DNA of 64,000 bases, taken from NCBI GenBank assembly GCA_030015575.1, contig JASDDO010000001.1, positions 139,023,988 to 139,087,987 of the forward strand. Reading direction: 5' to 3'. A program made the translations under genes and the position numbers. Shown here piece by piece: positions 1 to 13,100 of the stretch (positions are counted from its first letter, which is position 1; every line of letters begins with the position of its first letter). The notes under the pieces are model-generated. The model did no database searches. It was given only the letters and a program-made list of their open reading frames with translations, and was not told the DNA's origin. Source of the DNA: Agapanthus africanus (taxonomy: Eukaryota > Streptophyta > Magnoliopsida > Asparagales > Amaryllidaceae).

Positions 1-780
1 TTCGCTTCCAGTGTCCCGACCTTTTGCAGTAGAAACATTCTCCTTTTCCTGACTCCTCAGCCCTGGATTTGTCTCTCCCTTTTGCCTTTCCGATTCCACC
101 TCTCGGTTTGGTAGGTTCTTCTTATTCCTTCCCTTAGCCTTGGATTTTGGGACGAAAGAGAAAGATTTCCCAACAATCAGAGAGGGAGTCTTCACCTTGA
201 GCGTGCTCTCTGCACTTCTCAACATATTGAGAAGTTCAGAAAGTGACTTCTCCATACTATGCATATTGAAGTTCACAATAAACTGAGCATATGCAGGGGA
301 AAGAGACTGCAGAACAATATCAACATACTGCTCGTTCTCCATGGTCCATCTGAGGCCCTCAAGTTCTTCAATAAGAGCTATCATCTTCAAGATATGATCA
401 CCTACCGATGTGCCAGCAGCCATCCTCATCTGAAACAGCTTTCTAGATGCCTCGTAGCGAAGGGTACGAGATTGCTCCCCATATAACTCCTTTGTATGGA
501 GAAAGATGAATTGAACATCCATCTTCTCATGCTGCTTCTGATGTACATTATCCATCGAAGCTAACGTGAGGCATTTGGCTGTGGCACAATCGGAATCCCA
601 AGCCTTGCGGATCTCCTTATCCGCAAAAGATGAGTCAGGGCCAGGGATAGGAGGAGCTGAGGTAGTGAGGACATATGCAACCTTATTATATGTAAGGGCA
701 ATGTTTATGCTCCTTAGCCAGTCTTTATAATTAAGTCCCGTTAGTTTATTTTTCTTTAATAGAAGCTTAAGTCCAATCAT
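1..780 (-). pseudogene. Copia gag-like coding remains of element G
   Basis: The minus strand from 780 downward reads as a copia-type capsid (gag, UBN2-like) protein. It opens MIGLKLLL and contains a short G-L-N-Y-x-D-W-L-R block, typical of the start of copia gag, then a helical capsid region. A basic stretch follows, and near the edge a CCHC zinc-knuckle motif (CFYCKRSGHW) appears. Gag packages the element RNA in virus-like particles in the cytoplasm. This is the only gag recognisable in the window. It is treated as a fossil with about one visible break and runs off the left edge. Confidence 0.75.
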
Positions 781-3070
781 GGGTATCTGCCATAGGAGAG
801 AGTAAAGAATACACTTAGCGAGATGCTCTTGCAAAGATTAGATTGGTTATTATCTTATCTAATCGATATCTCCTACTGCTTTTATCAAATTTTCCTTTAA
901 ACCTTAAAAAGAAAATCAGCCAGGATTAATTACATTTTACGACTTCGCTAACCGTTCAGCCAGGCGAGTGTCGATATTTTGAGAGAGGTTCCCCATGCTT
1001 TCGCACGGGCATAATTAAAGTAAACCTTATTTTCCCAGAAGCATAACCCTGTTGACACCTTTCTAGACACCTACTGGATTAGCTAATTGTAAAGTGCAAA
1101 ACTCTCCTGGGAGTAACTCTTACTCACAGTGGGATCGGGATCCAACTATCATATAGAAGGTATGCAATCTCATTGCAAATTCCAACTCTTGAAACTCCTG
1201 ATGTGGTTTTTGCCCCTAGCACTCATGACCTTAATTATGATCAACAAATCACAAGCACTACTCAAGTTTAACCCGTCATTTCGTGATTAATTAAACCCAC
1301 TCATATGACCCTTAACTATGGTCAATAAGGTCATATGAATGTCCTAATTAATCGCATCATATACTGTGTAGGAGACATCACTCAGCTACCATACACTACG
1401 CCTTAACTATGGTCAACAAACATAGCACGGATACTAAGCACTCTACTTCTTAAAATGAAGGAGGGTTGCGGATGGTTTTTAAGAAAACGTTTAACGTTTT
1501 GAACTTGATCTCGTTGTAGAACCAAATAGTTTTAAAAAAGAGTGGCTTAAGCTCCGCATTTTTTAAACTTTTTTTTTCATAAAAAGGCCAAGTGGGTTTC
1601 AAATTCGATTCTACAACATCTTTTAGGTTTCTTTTCTTTTACATTAATCTCATTAATGTAGTTCCATCATTTAAGTCCTTAATCATCATAGAAAGAAACG
1701 AAAATAGAACGTACGCTTATGCCATCCGCATTCGCCACAGTGTCCCGTTATGCACCGTTAGGTTACTTAACTAACGGCATAGCGGGGCGGTACTAGCGCA
1801 GATGCAAAGCATAAGCAACGTTTATTATATTTCATATATATAATAACATTCGTCCCAGGTAGTAATATGATCTCATCACAGAACATCGCAGCAGAATCAG
1901 ATATATGAATGTATAAGATATACTAGGAAGTCCGCATTTTAAATTAAGCCAATTATAAAAAATACGGATTCCACGGTCGTAACGAATAGCCAAGCCTACA
2001 CCCCTAGACCCCTATGAGAGTGGCAAGCAACCCTACCAATTCTAGAGTTAGAAGACCAGGTCTCAACTCCTCGAGATGGTTTCCTACTGGACCCTAGAAC
2101 CTGGCAACTTATGCTCCCCTCCTTGGGTCTATCCTAATGTGGAAAAGTAAATAATATACATCAATTGCGACATCATCCTCAACCCGGAAGTGTCCCAATT
2201 AAAGAATATTATATACAATGAATTTTACATGAATGAAAAGAAAAACTCTCATCTCACATAAAAAAAAACCCGGCTATTCATTCACGACGATCTTATACAC
2301 CATATCACCACAGCAACAGAATAATCATCATAGATCATCAACGTAAGTAAATATGCGTATTTCCAACGTCGTCGACATATAGCAAAGAAATTGGGGATGC
2401 ACGTATTATACTTACGGTCACAGAAAAGAAATGTAAAACTATAACAATTGGAATCCACACAACACTTAGACATCGCAAACCCGGAATATCTCATATTCTG
2501 GCTTTCATGCCTAACAATGTAGATCTTACATTTGGGACTAAAAAATGAAAACACCTTTTCAAAAGAAATCGGGTAATTCAACAAGATTCCCGATTCCGAC
2601 CGAGTCCGAAATGTTAGATTTACAAGCAACCAATTAATTTTCTCAAAACTAATTAGTGTAGATTCCAAATATTGTATCACATTCATAAAAACTATGTGAT
2701 GTTAAACATTTTGATCGATCTATCAAAACCACATTCCTCAGAGACCTCAACACTTGAGACAAATTCAAAAATACCCAGACAGTGCCATTAGCACACACGG
2801 ACCAGCACAAGAAGGCTTGCCCCTGGCCTCACCAACTGCGCCGTGGAACCGCCGCCAAAAGTATGTTTTGGCCGTGGTTCCGCGGTCGTTAGGTCGAATT
2901 AGAGGGTCGTTTTTCTTGGGGGTCCACACAATACCCTGCACTATTTTCTGCATATTTTTAAACCCAAAAATTCCAACTTTTGAAAATTTCCAGAGAGCAT
3001 CTAATGCGTGGGTATCGATGTTCATTTGAACACTTTAACGTCGTCTAGGTCACGCCTAATACTCTAGCTT

Positions 3071-3083
3071 GGCTCTGATACCA
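3071..3083 (-). other. Primer-binding site of element G
   Basis: GGCTCTGATACCA on the plus strand is the complement of TGGTATCAGAGCC, which pairs with the 3' end of plant initiator Met-tRNA. It lies one base from the LTR edge at 3085 and so fixes both the orientation of G (minus) and the inner LTR border. Confidence 0.93.
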
Positions 3084-3889
3084 TTGTTGGGGTTTTCTTA
3101 GCACCCTCGCTAGGTTTTAACAAGTATCAAGTATGCAACTTTAAAAATCTAGGGTGATAACCAACCCGAACCTAGAATCGAACTAGAGAATTAGGCGTAA
3201 TGCTAACAATTATCACATACAAGTAAGTGTCTAACACTGAGAGAAAAGAAATACAACCTTTGTAGACCTCTCCTCCTTGTCTTTAGCTCCGTGTAGATGT
3301 CCTTGACTCCTTGGTTCCACTCGGAGTTTGAATGCATCCTCTTGAAGCCTTCGAAGTCTACGATGATCCACCACGGAGTTCCTTTACTCAAGCTCCTTCC
3401 TTCATTTGACCTAAATGGAAGTGATGCTAAAAACCTATACAAGTGGGCTAGACTAGTATATATTGATGAAGTGGGTAATAATCTCACTAGAAACCTTTCT
3501 TTTTTTTTTCTCTTTACTCACTAGAAAATGGTAGAGAGCTTGGAGGAATAAGGAGATGGGAATGTCTTAGCTTGAGCTCAAGAAAGATAAACACAAGAAT
3601 AATTATGATAATGAGAGAGTCACACACACTCTTAACTAAGGCATGAAAATATCTTGATATTTTTAGTAGTTGAGTTGGTGAAGGATTAGAAATGAAACCA
3701 TGGTTATATAAGATATTTTAAAAGAAGTGTGTAGAAACAAATATCAACCATGGATTAATTCCTAATTTCCATTAACTCAATAATTAAAATATCACAAATG
3801 TTTCCATATGAGTCTTGCATAGCCATCTCCAATGTATCATCAACCATGACACATGTATACATGCATGTGTGCATACATATCAATATAAA

Positions 3890-3912
3890 CATACATACAT
3901 ACATACATACAT
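3890..3912. repeat. (ACAT)n microsatellite in the LTR of G
   Basis: A short run of the tetranucleotide ACAT lies inside the G LTR, with more degenerate CATAC and ATGC words on both sides. Confidence 0.85.
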
Positions 3913-5089
3913 GCATACAAATAAAGAAAGGATTTAATAATGAGCTAATGATCACATTATATTAAATCAACACTTGATTTAATAATCCGGTCATATCACA
4001 TACGACCCGACCAATAGAAAACACCAGATTAAAATACCGTATCATATACTCATATTTAATCAAGCTCCCGCGCATATCCCCATATGTTCCCCACATCGTT
4101 TCGCCTGAGCTCGGAAACCCTTTTGTAGGACTTTAAGACTCGTCAATATGCTAGCAGTAGGTAGTGATCATATCAGATACTCACAAACTGTCAGCGGTAC
4201 TAGCTGCACGTAATGGCTCCCAGGTATTGAGCGAATAGAAGATCAACAAGCGAACTTGTCCAAACTCCCGTAGAGCCAATTAGAAATATTTACCGTATAG
4301 TCCGGTCTCTTCGTCAGATATATTGCATATCAAGTCTAGGGATGGTATCGTCGACCCTAATAACTCAATAAGTCATGCCGATGTATGGCCTATAACAGCT
4401 TGAGAAACTACTGATAACACTTATCAGTAAATCTCCTCAGCCCTGGCCAGGGACTTTTAGTTATAGCTAATCACGCATAGCACAACATCAACACCCAATA
4501 CCGGGAGAGACGAAACCCTTCCTATCGCTCATTGCCTCTATGTGTCTCGGGACTGTACCCAAAAACCACCTGTTTGCACGACTCAGTAGAGCCGTGGTAG
4601 GGTGGAAATCAAAGCACAGTGGGAGAACACACAAGACTCTGTGACGATCTCGGGTCTACAGACTAACCTGTATAAGTGTCACCTGAGAACTGCTATCCGA
4701 CGATAGATATAATACCATATAGGTGTTCTCGGAGAGTCCGTTCAGTGTACCCAGTCTCCACTGAGCACCCGTATACAATCTATGATGTCAAACACCAATA
4801 GATATGGGATCATCCATAGCCCATCAAATGGGTTAAGAAATGTATACGCTAGTCTACTCTGGAATATCGATGCCCCATCTCGATACACCCATGATTAGGA
4901 ACATTTAAGGATACGCTTATAGACCAGTCATGCCCCACTAGTATGATCTGCATCATAATCATGATAGTCAAGTGGATATCCTAAGGGCTTTATCAACATG
5001 TATCAAATGAATAGTATGCACAATCAAGTAAACATGTTAAGATAAAGAATAACCAGATAGCATACTATCATGTCGAGCGTGAAAGTCCT

Positions 5090-5091
<2 letters not shown>

Positions 5092-5125
<34 letters not shown>
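5092..5125. repeat. (TG)n microsatellite in the LTR of G
   Basis: About 17 uninterrupted TG units are followed by a short TA-rich tract. It lies roughly 70 bases inside the start of the G LTR. Confidence 0.95.
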
Positions 5126-5128
<3 letters not shown>

Positions 5129-5196
5129 CATATATATATACATATCCAAGGATCCAATATCAAATAATAGCCTCTAAGGCAAACATATATCCAACA

Positions 5197-5401
5197 TCCA
5201 CTTCCCAAAAGAATCTCCTGAAACTGATGTTATCACCCGAGCAGGCACTCGAATGGCAGAAATAGGCTCTTCTTCTGATCAACCATCGGCATCCCACCAA
5301 GCAAGGATCCAAAACCTCGGTGAGATAATGCACTCTGAAGCCATAAAAAACAATATACTCGCACATTTGAAAAAGATTCCATCTCTTCTCAGTGTGTACA
5401 A
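5197..5401 (+). pseudogene. Ty3/gypsy-like coding island
   Basis: A 205-base stretch of different character lies between the LTR edges of G and H. One plus frame is open across nearly all of it. It reads as hydrophilic protein with a block ILAHLKKIPSLLSVY, which resembles a conserved stretch of plant Ty3/gypsy (Tat/Ogre-like) gag-pol polyproteins. I infer that it is a piece of an older gypsy element split by the insertions of G and H. It could instead be a host exon. The similarity is from memory, not a search. Confidence 0.5.
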
Positions 5402-7398
5402 TGTTGGTTCCTAGTGTCCTAGCCGCTAACCCACGGCTAATGCAGAATTCAAAAACAAAAATTTTCTTGGCACTAAAAACTAAAACCCTAAGAATCTAAA
5501 CAAACACCTAAACTAGAACAACAAAAAGATAGAAATCACAAGCTTTGTAGTGGTATTCATTTGCTCCAATTGGGTTGGACTCTAGCATGCTCTCAAGAGC
5601 TCCGGATCGTGCTTGTAAGCCGGTCCTCCTTTGCCGAAGATGGTCCACCCGAGAGAACCGATCCAAGCTTCAGGTTCACCTAGTGAACTAACCGATGCTC
5701 CAAGCTTGCTAGGAATGAAGAGTGGGGATATAGGAATTTTCCACTATCTTTTTCTCTCATATCTAAAGCTCAAGAGAGCATCTAAAGAAGGAGGATGAGG
5801 TGAGGAAAAATAGCCATGAGCAAGTGTTCAATGAAAAATGAGATGCCAAGAATGTAGAAAAAGAATGGCTTCATAATAAATCTAACCATTTAAAAATCAA
5901 CCATAACATTTTCCAAATAAACAAATGAAAGCTCATTCCTCTCTACATGTCTACAACCAAGCTCAATGCCACCTTACCCTCCACCTCATTTCATGAATAT
6001 TTAAAAATGAATATTCACAAATGAGGTGGCCTTCTTCTAGAACAAATTCCGTATAAATACGGAATATAATTCGGTATACGTATCGAAATACATATACGCG
6101 TATTCGTATAAAAATACAAATAGCCAAGAGAGAAAATGAACAGTGAACAATAATACTAGAATACATATATAAAAATATATATAAATTATTAAATCAAAAC
6201 TTGATTTAATAATCCGGCTTAATTCTAAACCGCTGTTATTATCAACCGTCTGATTAAAGTCCGTGTAGCTTATACACATATTTAATCGGACACCTGTATG
6301 TACCAACATACGTCTTCTACATCATAACACCTGAACTGGGAAAACCCTCTATGTGGGACTCTAAAGACTCAAAAATACGCTGGCAATGATTACTGGATAA
6401 ATCCATAACCATAAGTACGTCGGCGGTACTAGCTGTACGTAACAGTTACTCAGGTATTGAACAAAAGGGAGACCGACAAGCAAATTCATTCGTACCCCTA
6501 CTGAGCCTGTCTATGACAATCTCCATATAGTCCGGTATATTCGTCTAAGAGTATCATATATCGGGTCTAGGTGTAGAAAGAGTCAGACCCCTAATAACGC
6601 GATATTTCGTATCGGTGTGAAGCCCATCACCCACTGAGAAACTACTAATCCAAATCAGTAATTCTCGTCCATCTTGGCCAAGAATTTATGGTGATGGCCA
6701 CCCGTGCACAACGCGACATCTACCCCAAATACCTGGTGAGATGAATTCCTGACGATCTGCTCACTGCCTCTATGTGTCTCGGGACTGTATCCAACTAAAA
6801 TCTGTTTGCATGATTCCTTTAAGCCGTGGTAGGGTAGTAATCAAAGCACAGTGGGAACTCTCACGAGACAAACGACGATCTCAAGTTGACAGACTAACCT
6901 ATACTCATGTCACCTGAGAACTGCTGTCTAACAATTGGTATAATACCATCTAGCATGTTACCGGCGAGTTCGTTTAGTGTATTCACCTCCAGTAAGCACC
7001 TGTATACTATCTTAGGTGACCAACTGACACCAATGGCTTGTGAGACTAGCCACCGCCCCTCGTTGGGATCTTGAAAAGTATACACTTGTCTACTCCGGAG
7101 TATTGATACCCAGTCTCAATACTCCCTCGACCAGGGACATTTATGAATGTGCTTATGGACCACCCAGCTCACACGTATATGATCGCCATCATAATGCTGC
7201 TAGTCAAGCAATAATCTTATAGGTTCTATCAACATGTAACAGTGACCTGTAATACCATATTATATATGTACAGAGAGATGAACCAGATAGTTTACTATCA
7301 TCTTGAGTAAAACTGTTTTACCCATATAGGTCCTCCCAAATTATCATAATCGCCTGCCTGCGATTACAATAGTTGCCTTGATGGCACTATAGCCAGCA
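5402..7398 (-). repeat. 3' LTR of element H (2.0 kb)
   Basis: The LTR starts TGTTGG at 5402 and ends AGCCAGCA at 7398, where a polypurine-tract complement (ATCTCCCACTTA, 7399-7410) follows. It carries the shared LTR core at about 6723-6880. At 6185-6213 is a 29-base inverted repeat with perfect 13-base arms (ATTATTAAATCAA and its complement). Its partner is the split LTR at 35264-36575 and 48931-49330. Confidence 0.82.
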
Positions 7399-8040
7399 AT
7401 CTCCCACTTACACCTAAGGCTAATTATTGCGGTGCCATATACTCACAGCCCGTGTACTACCGAACACCCAACTTCTCTACTAATCAATTTCACAAACCAT
7501 GTTTGCGATACTTTCGTGTTCGAGAAATAGCCTCAGTGAGTGGATCCGCTCCAATGTTTCTATCATAATCTCTCTATATCTCAACTTCGTGGAGAACGGC
7601 TATATCCTGAAATGAGTGATACCTGTCTTAGAAGTTGTCTAGATATCTGATGGTACATTTTTCATAACATGAACACCAAATCCAACAAATTTCTTAGATT
7701 GTATCCAATTGCTGACAGCACCCAGCACCATGACCACCTCAGTATCCTTCTTGGAAACCTATCCAACATACTGCACCTTAAAAGAAGGAAAACTATTAAC
7801 TCTGGCAGCCACTCTGTCATCCATGTCACCATGGAAGCCTGAAATGATAACCGCCTCCTGAAAGAGGCTGCTGTTACCATATACCAAGAACATCATCTTA
7901 TGTTCATAATTGCTTCAGAATGTTTCTCCAGGATTTGATTAATATATACTTATGGCAGCTAGGGCAAGAGCAATATCTGGTGTGGTATTTGACATTTCAT
8001 GATTGACTCAATTGCCTAAGCAAGTGTATGTCAATCATGC
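7399..8040 (-). pseudogene. Copia pol remains (RNase H/RT end) of element H
   Basis: This is the internal sequence directly inside the 3' LTR. It is homologous to the start of the internal region of I at 10120-10760, including the polypurine-tract complement. By homology it corresponds to the RNase H and late reverse transcriptase part of copia pol. It is much decayed, with many breaks. The last five bases, CATGC (8036-8040), are the target duplication of element I. The same sequence resumes at 28469. Confidence 0.65.
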
Positions 8041-10119
8041 TGTTGCGCCACGGCAGCGCCCCGGCCGTCTATCCGAGGCCAAAATGCGGAATAAAAAATT
8101 TTCCTTACTTGGAACTGGCGCTACCGCGGACAATATACCCGGATCGAAACCATTAACCTATACTAGCTAACTAGAGATGGGGTGAGAGATGTACCGAGTG
8201 ATCCGAGTCCTCCGGTCTTCTCGTCGTCGTCCCGATCTCCCGCGGAAACTACGGTCGTCGCATCCTTGCCGGAAGGGCACCACATCGTCTGTATCTTTTA
8301 CGGGCTCCCACCTCAATACCGAGGCAACTCGGGCACGAAGCTGGCTAGTCGACGTGCCCAAGATTTGCTGTAGAATGTAGTGTAGATGATGCTTGTCTCA
8401 TTTGGGGTTTGTAGTTGCCTTGATGGAGGAATAAAGTTATGGAAAAAATGGTGCTTTCATTTTTTCCAAAACAAGAAGAATGAGGTGAAGAAATATGTGT
8501 CACACAAAATTGGAAATTTCTCTCATCCTCACCCATGTGTGGCCGGCCATACATCAAAGGAAATGGTGGAGGGAAAACAAAGTAATGCATATCCTATCAT
8601 AATGAATACATATGCAAGAAACCCCCTCCACAAATGTTATTTGCACAATTGCAAATAACCCCCTCCATCGAAAAAGTCCGGCCGGGAAAGAACAAAGGAA
8701 AACCGGCCGGAACGGAATGCAAACTGGCAACTCCAGAAAACTGGTCCCGTAATAAATTACAGGAAAACCCCGACACTGTGCATACACACCCGCATCTGTA
8801 TTCCGACCGGATACAAATGCAATGAGACAAAATCTACACTGTACTAAACTAGGATCCGGCTTAAACCAAAGCCGGCTAGTAATATCCGTTCGATCCTGAT
8901 CCGTGCAATACCGCACGTATCTGATCGAACCCTGCCATATTACCATACGGCCACTAGTACAAACCGTCCGATCCTGATCCGTGCAATACCGCACGTATCT
9001 GATCGGACCCTGCCATATCTCCATACGGCCTCTACAGCGTTTCGCCCGAAAGCTTGAGTAACTGAAAGTGTGGTGGACTCTAAAGACTCGTCAATACTAT
9101 GGCTGTGGATTTAACCACTAGCACGTCAGAGGTATATAAGCCAATACGTGACGGGCCACCAGCTATTGACCAAAAGGGGACGTCGATGAGCGAACTCATC
9201 CTGACACCCTACTGAGCCTGTCAGTGACAATATCCGTACATTCCGGTCCGTTCGTCTATGAGCATCGCATGGCGGGCCTAGGGGGTTGGTAAAAGTCAGA
9301 CCCCCAAAGGCGGTACAAGTCTTGTCGGAGTGTAGCCCAGAACGCCCTGAGATACTACTGGAATACCTACCGGTAAATCTCCTGCCTCGGCCGAGGGCTT
9401 TGCGTAATGGCTCTCCTAGACACAGCGCGACCTCACCCCCAATACCAGGAGAGACGAACCCCTGCAGATCCGCTCACTGCCTCCATGTGGCTCGGGACTG
9501 TACCCAACTAAAACCTGTTTGCACGACTCCTTTGAGCCGTAGTAGGGTAGTAATCAAAGCACAGTGGGAACTCACACGAGACAAATGACGATCTCAGGTC
9601 GATGAACTAACTTGTACACATGTCACCTGGGAACTGCTATCTGACGTCTGGTATAATCCCAACTAGCAGGTTCCCGGCGAGTCCTGTCCGGTGTACTCAT
9701 AACCCAATGAGCACCTGTATACATCTTAGGTGAACCAACTGACACCAGTGGCTTGTGAGACCGGCCACCGCCCCTCGTCAGGGTCTCGACTGTATACACT
9801 AGTTTACTAATGGAGTGTCGATGCCCTGTCTCGAAAACTCCCATGACTAGGGACCATTTAAGGATGTGCTTATAGACCCCAGCTCCCACGTATATGATCG
9901 CCATCATACTGCTGGCAGTCAAGCAAGAATTCTAAGGGCTCTATCAGCGTGTAATAGCGACCTGTAAGGTCACCTGAAGCAGTACACGATGATAAAGGTA
10001 AACCAGATAGCATACTATCATCTCGAGTAAGACTGTCGTCCCGGGATAAGTCCTCCCTCAATCATTGCAATCACGTGCCTGTGATCCAATAATTGACTCT
10101 GAGGGCACTATCTCCAACA
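8041..10119 (-). repeat. 3' LTR of element I
   Basis: The edges are TGTTGCGCC at 8041 and TCTCCAACA at 10119, followed by a polypurine-tract complement. It contains a 78-base tandem duplication (about 8886-9035) that folds into a long stem, and the shared LTR core at about 9440-9590. The same duplication is in the 5' LTR, so it predates insertion. Confidence 0.9.
8886..9035. repeat. 78-bp tandem duplication with hairpins in the LTR of I
   Basis: Two units sit at a 78-base offset. Each has outer arms and an inner CGTGC-AATACC-GCACG hairpin. The outer arms are GTTCGATC (8888-8895) with GATCGAAC (8923-8930) in unit one. In unit two they are GTCCGATC (8966-8973) with GATCGGAC (9001-9008). Both units pair perfectly although the arms differ. 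The 5' LTR copy is at about 27234-27383. Confidence 0.9.
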
Positions 10120-13100
10120 ATCTCCCACTTGCACTCAAGGCTAATTATTGCGATGTCGCATACTCACAGCCCGTGTGATACCGAACACCCAACTCCTCTA
10201 CTAGTCAGTCTCACAAAGCTCGTTTGCGAGACTATTGCGTTCGAGGAATAGCCTCAGCGAGTGGATCCGCTCTGATGTTTCTTTCTATGTCTCTCTAAAT
10301 CTCAAGTTCGCGGAGAATACCATCTCCCGAAATGAGCAATACCTGTCTTGGAATGTCTGGATGTCTGATGGGACCTAGTTCATAAATGAACTCCAAATCC
10401 AAACTTCTTAGACTGTATCGTCAACTGAACTTAATCAGTATCCTGCGCCATACCTCCCTCAGTATCTGCCTGGATCACCTGTCCAGAAAACTGTCCCTCG
10501 TCAGAGGGAAAAATATAACTCTGACAACCTCCTTGTCGTCCATGTCACCTTGGAAGCCTGGAGTGATAACCGTCTCCTAAAGGAGGCAGCCGTTATCATA
10601 TCCCTAGAACATTCACTTATGTTCTAAAACTGCTTCCGACTGTTCCTCCAGGATTGGATCAATATCAACTTATTGCATCTAGTGCAAGAACAACATCTGG
10701 TGTTGTACTTGACATCTCATGATTGACTCAATTGCCTAAGCAAGTGATCTGTCAATCATGCGTATCCCTCTCCCCTTTAGTCTGTAAGACACCTTTAGAG
10801 AGGGCGACTCCATCTACTGCAGGTACACTACCGTGCCAGGAGTCGTCCATTCTATATACTCATAGAATGCTTTCAAGGTACCCAGATTGGGAAACTACCC
10901 AAATCTAGATCTAAAACCATAGATCTAGTAACCAGTATGTCTGATATAATGTCCAAGTCCCTTGTGGAGAAACCACTGTGTGACGACCAAAGTATAACCG
11001 ATCGTAGTATAGGAATGTCACTTCCTACTGTGTGTATGTCATCCAAAACCCGGATATCACACCCTACTACCTTCTCAACAGATCCATCCCCCATTCTGAT
11101 GACGTCAAACCTATGACTGTCACATCAGAAATAGATGATCTATCTCCGCTATATCTGCTTTAGTCTATAAATAGACATAAGCCTGATGTCCACCAATGCT
11201 TCCGCTGCTCCCACTGACTACGACAACCCTCTGGCAGAGTCATATAGACGTGCACTTCTAAAGCTAGTTTAGAACGACGCTATACTCATCCTCCTGCCGG
11301 GTCTCGCAGCCTGGAACAACAACAATGGCAAGTGTGGGTAAACAAGAACTTCCCTGTCACCGTCCTTGAGGCTACCGGAGTACCTCTCGGGTGCCTGAAG
11401 TTACCCACCGTATCTGCGGAGTGGCCAATGGAATGTCAAATCAGATTGAATCTTTAGGTTCCTTATCAAATCTTCAGTAATCGTTTGTGGTTCTGGAATC
11501 ACTTCCAGTTCTACCATACTCCCACTACTGTTTTCTGAAAAATAACCATTTCATTTTAAAATGTAGCGAGTTAAGAACAATATCACTATTGATCTTCCAG
11601 ATGGTAGAAAATCAACCCTCGTCATAGCCTGGGTCAACCCACAAACAGCCATTACAGAAACGTGCCTTGAGTTGTCCAGTGTCTGGTTTTAATCATAAGC
11701 CGGACAACTCCCCGTACCTTAACATCGTTAAGATATGAACTGTTCTATATCCAATATAGAACCAGAGGCACTGATTTAAATGAACCAGATTCAAATCATG
11801 CAGCTGTCTCCAGTGCATGTCAACTAAATGGAGAGAGGCCGAACAGCGTTACTCAACTTAGGAATGCTTCCAATTATGAGTAACCTGAAAGAGAAGCAAT
11901 TTCTCTTTATCATTACTATCAACTGAATACCATACACAAGTATCTACATCTTCGATCACCTTGAAGAATCCCGATACTTGCTACACTTGGTTCTCTACTC
12001 TATTCAAATACCTATAACTCCTCAAAACTTAGACCCTGTGTTTCTACGAAACATATGTCTAAGAACTAGAGAAGTTAAAAGTAAACAGAATATAGTATGA
12101 GGACCAACCCCTCTGTCCCAATGGACACTGGACAACATACAATACTCTGTATAAGTCCGCTGAGTCTAACAACTCTTTCACTGTGCGTCGTAGGTTGAAA
12201 ACTGTACTTATGGTTAAGAAGAATTACACCGCTGTTTGATGCTCCTTACCTAACCATCCACTGATATAGGTAAATTTCATCGACATAATATCAAAAGGTA
12301 TATCTCACTCTATGAAAATAGACGTACAGATATATCAATTTGAAATTGGTGCACAACAGCGGATATTCAAAACCAAATATTTGCCGACCGGCAAACAGCC
12401 CAGGTGATCTCCTCAAATATCACCGATTACAACGAATCCCGATATAATGAGGATGATCACCCAATTCCCAATAACTTACTCCCACTCATTATCTATAAAA
12501 CCATACAGATGTGAGAATCAAACCTAGTAAATACATACCCTGGAGCAAGTGTCTAATCGGGAAATCAGTTTTCTTTTAACAGTACACAGTTGAAACTGAA
12601 ACATTAAAATGTTTCAATAGGGTATCCTGGTATTCCTAGTAATGCCTCTACCATTATCCAGATTCACAACTGTAACCGTATATCTCTTTGCCATCTGTCC
12701 AAATCCCTTTATATGTCTTTAGTCATTACCGTCTGCACACCCCTTTAGACCAAATGGTTTTCTTCCTTCCCTACCGTTCGGCACTAGCCTATGGTTTGGA
12801 AGAAGACTATCCAATAAGCATAATGGGTGTACTGTCCTAATCCTAGGAGCACTCGCAATGCGAGAGAAGGTGAAGATAAAAGACAACCGAATAAACCTTA
12901 TTCCTATTTCTCCTGGACCAGAATCCATCCCCGAACTGGAACAAGTTCCTTTCGAGTTCGTATATAACCATACGATGGATTATCCAATAAACTGTGGATC
13001 TTCGTAGTGATACGGAGTGTCCTGGAGAAATACAAAGGTGATTTAGGATTGGCGAAGAAATACTTGGTTTGGTCGTGAATAGCAGTCGCAATTTACTTTG

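Larger units (their letters stand above)
1..5196 (-). mobile_element. Element G: Ty1/copia retrotransposon, left part outside the window
   Basis: This is a minus-strand fossil copia element. Its 5' LTR is at 3085-5196, its primer-binding site at 3071-3083, an untranslated leader at about 781-3070, and gag-like remains from 780 to the left edge. The pol genes and the 3' LTR would lie to the left. The right LTR end reads CCAACA (LTR start TGTTGG on the minus strand). The next five bases, TCCAC (5197-5201), are the expected target duplication, but the partner is not visible. The leader is homologous to the leaders of A and B in opposite orientation. It looks broken, with about one break in the visible gag. 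Age cannot be set from one LTR. Confidence 0.85.
3085..5196 (-). repeat. 5' LTR of element G (2.1 kb)
   Basis: The LTR is bounded by TG and CA, with the primer-binding site on its left. It contains the LTR core shared by all copia LTRs here (about 4495-4640) and an inverted repeat around 3960-3984. It also holds two simple repeats, at 3890-3912 and 5092-5125. Only one LTR of G is in the window. Confidence 0.85.

Noticed and set aside
2282-2686. A 134-codon minus frame
   Set aside because: It is part of the untranslated leader of G. Homologous leader in A and B has no matching frame.
8554-9024. A 156-codon minus frame with an internal amino acid repeat in the LTR of I (also at 26882-27373)
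   Set aside because: The repeat is the 78-base hairpin duplication, and 78 is divisible by three. There is no domain, and the frame is inside an LTR.
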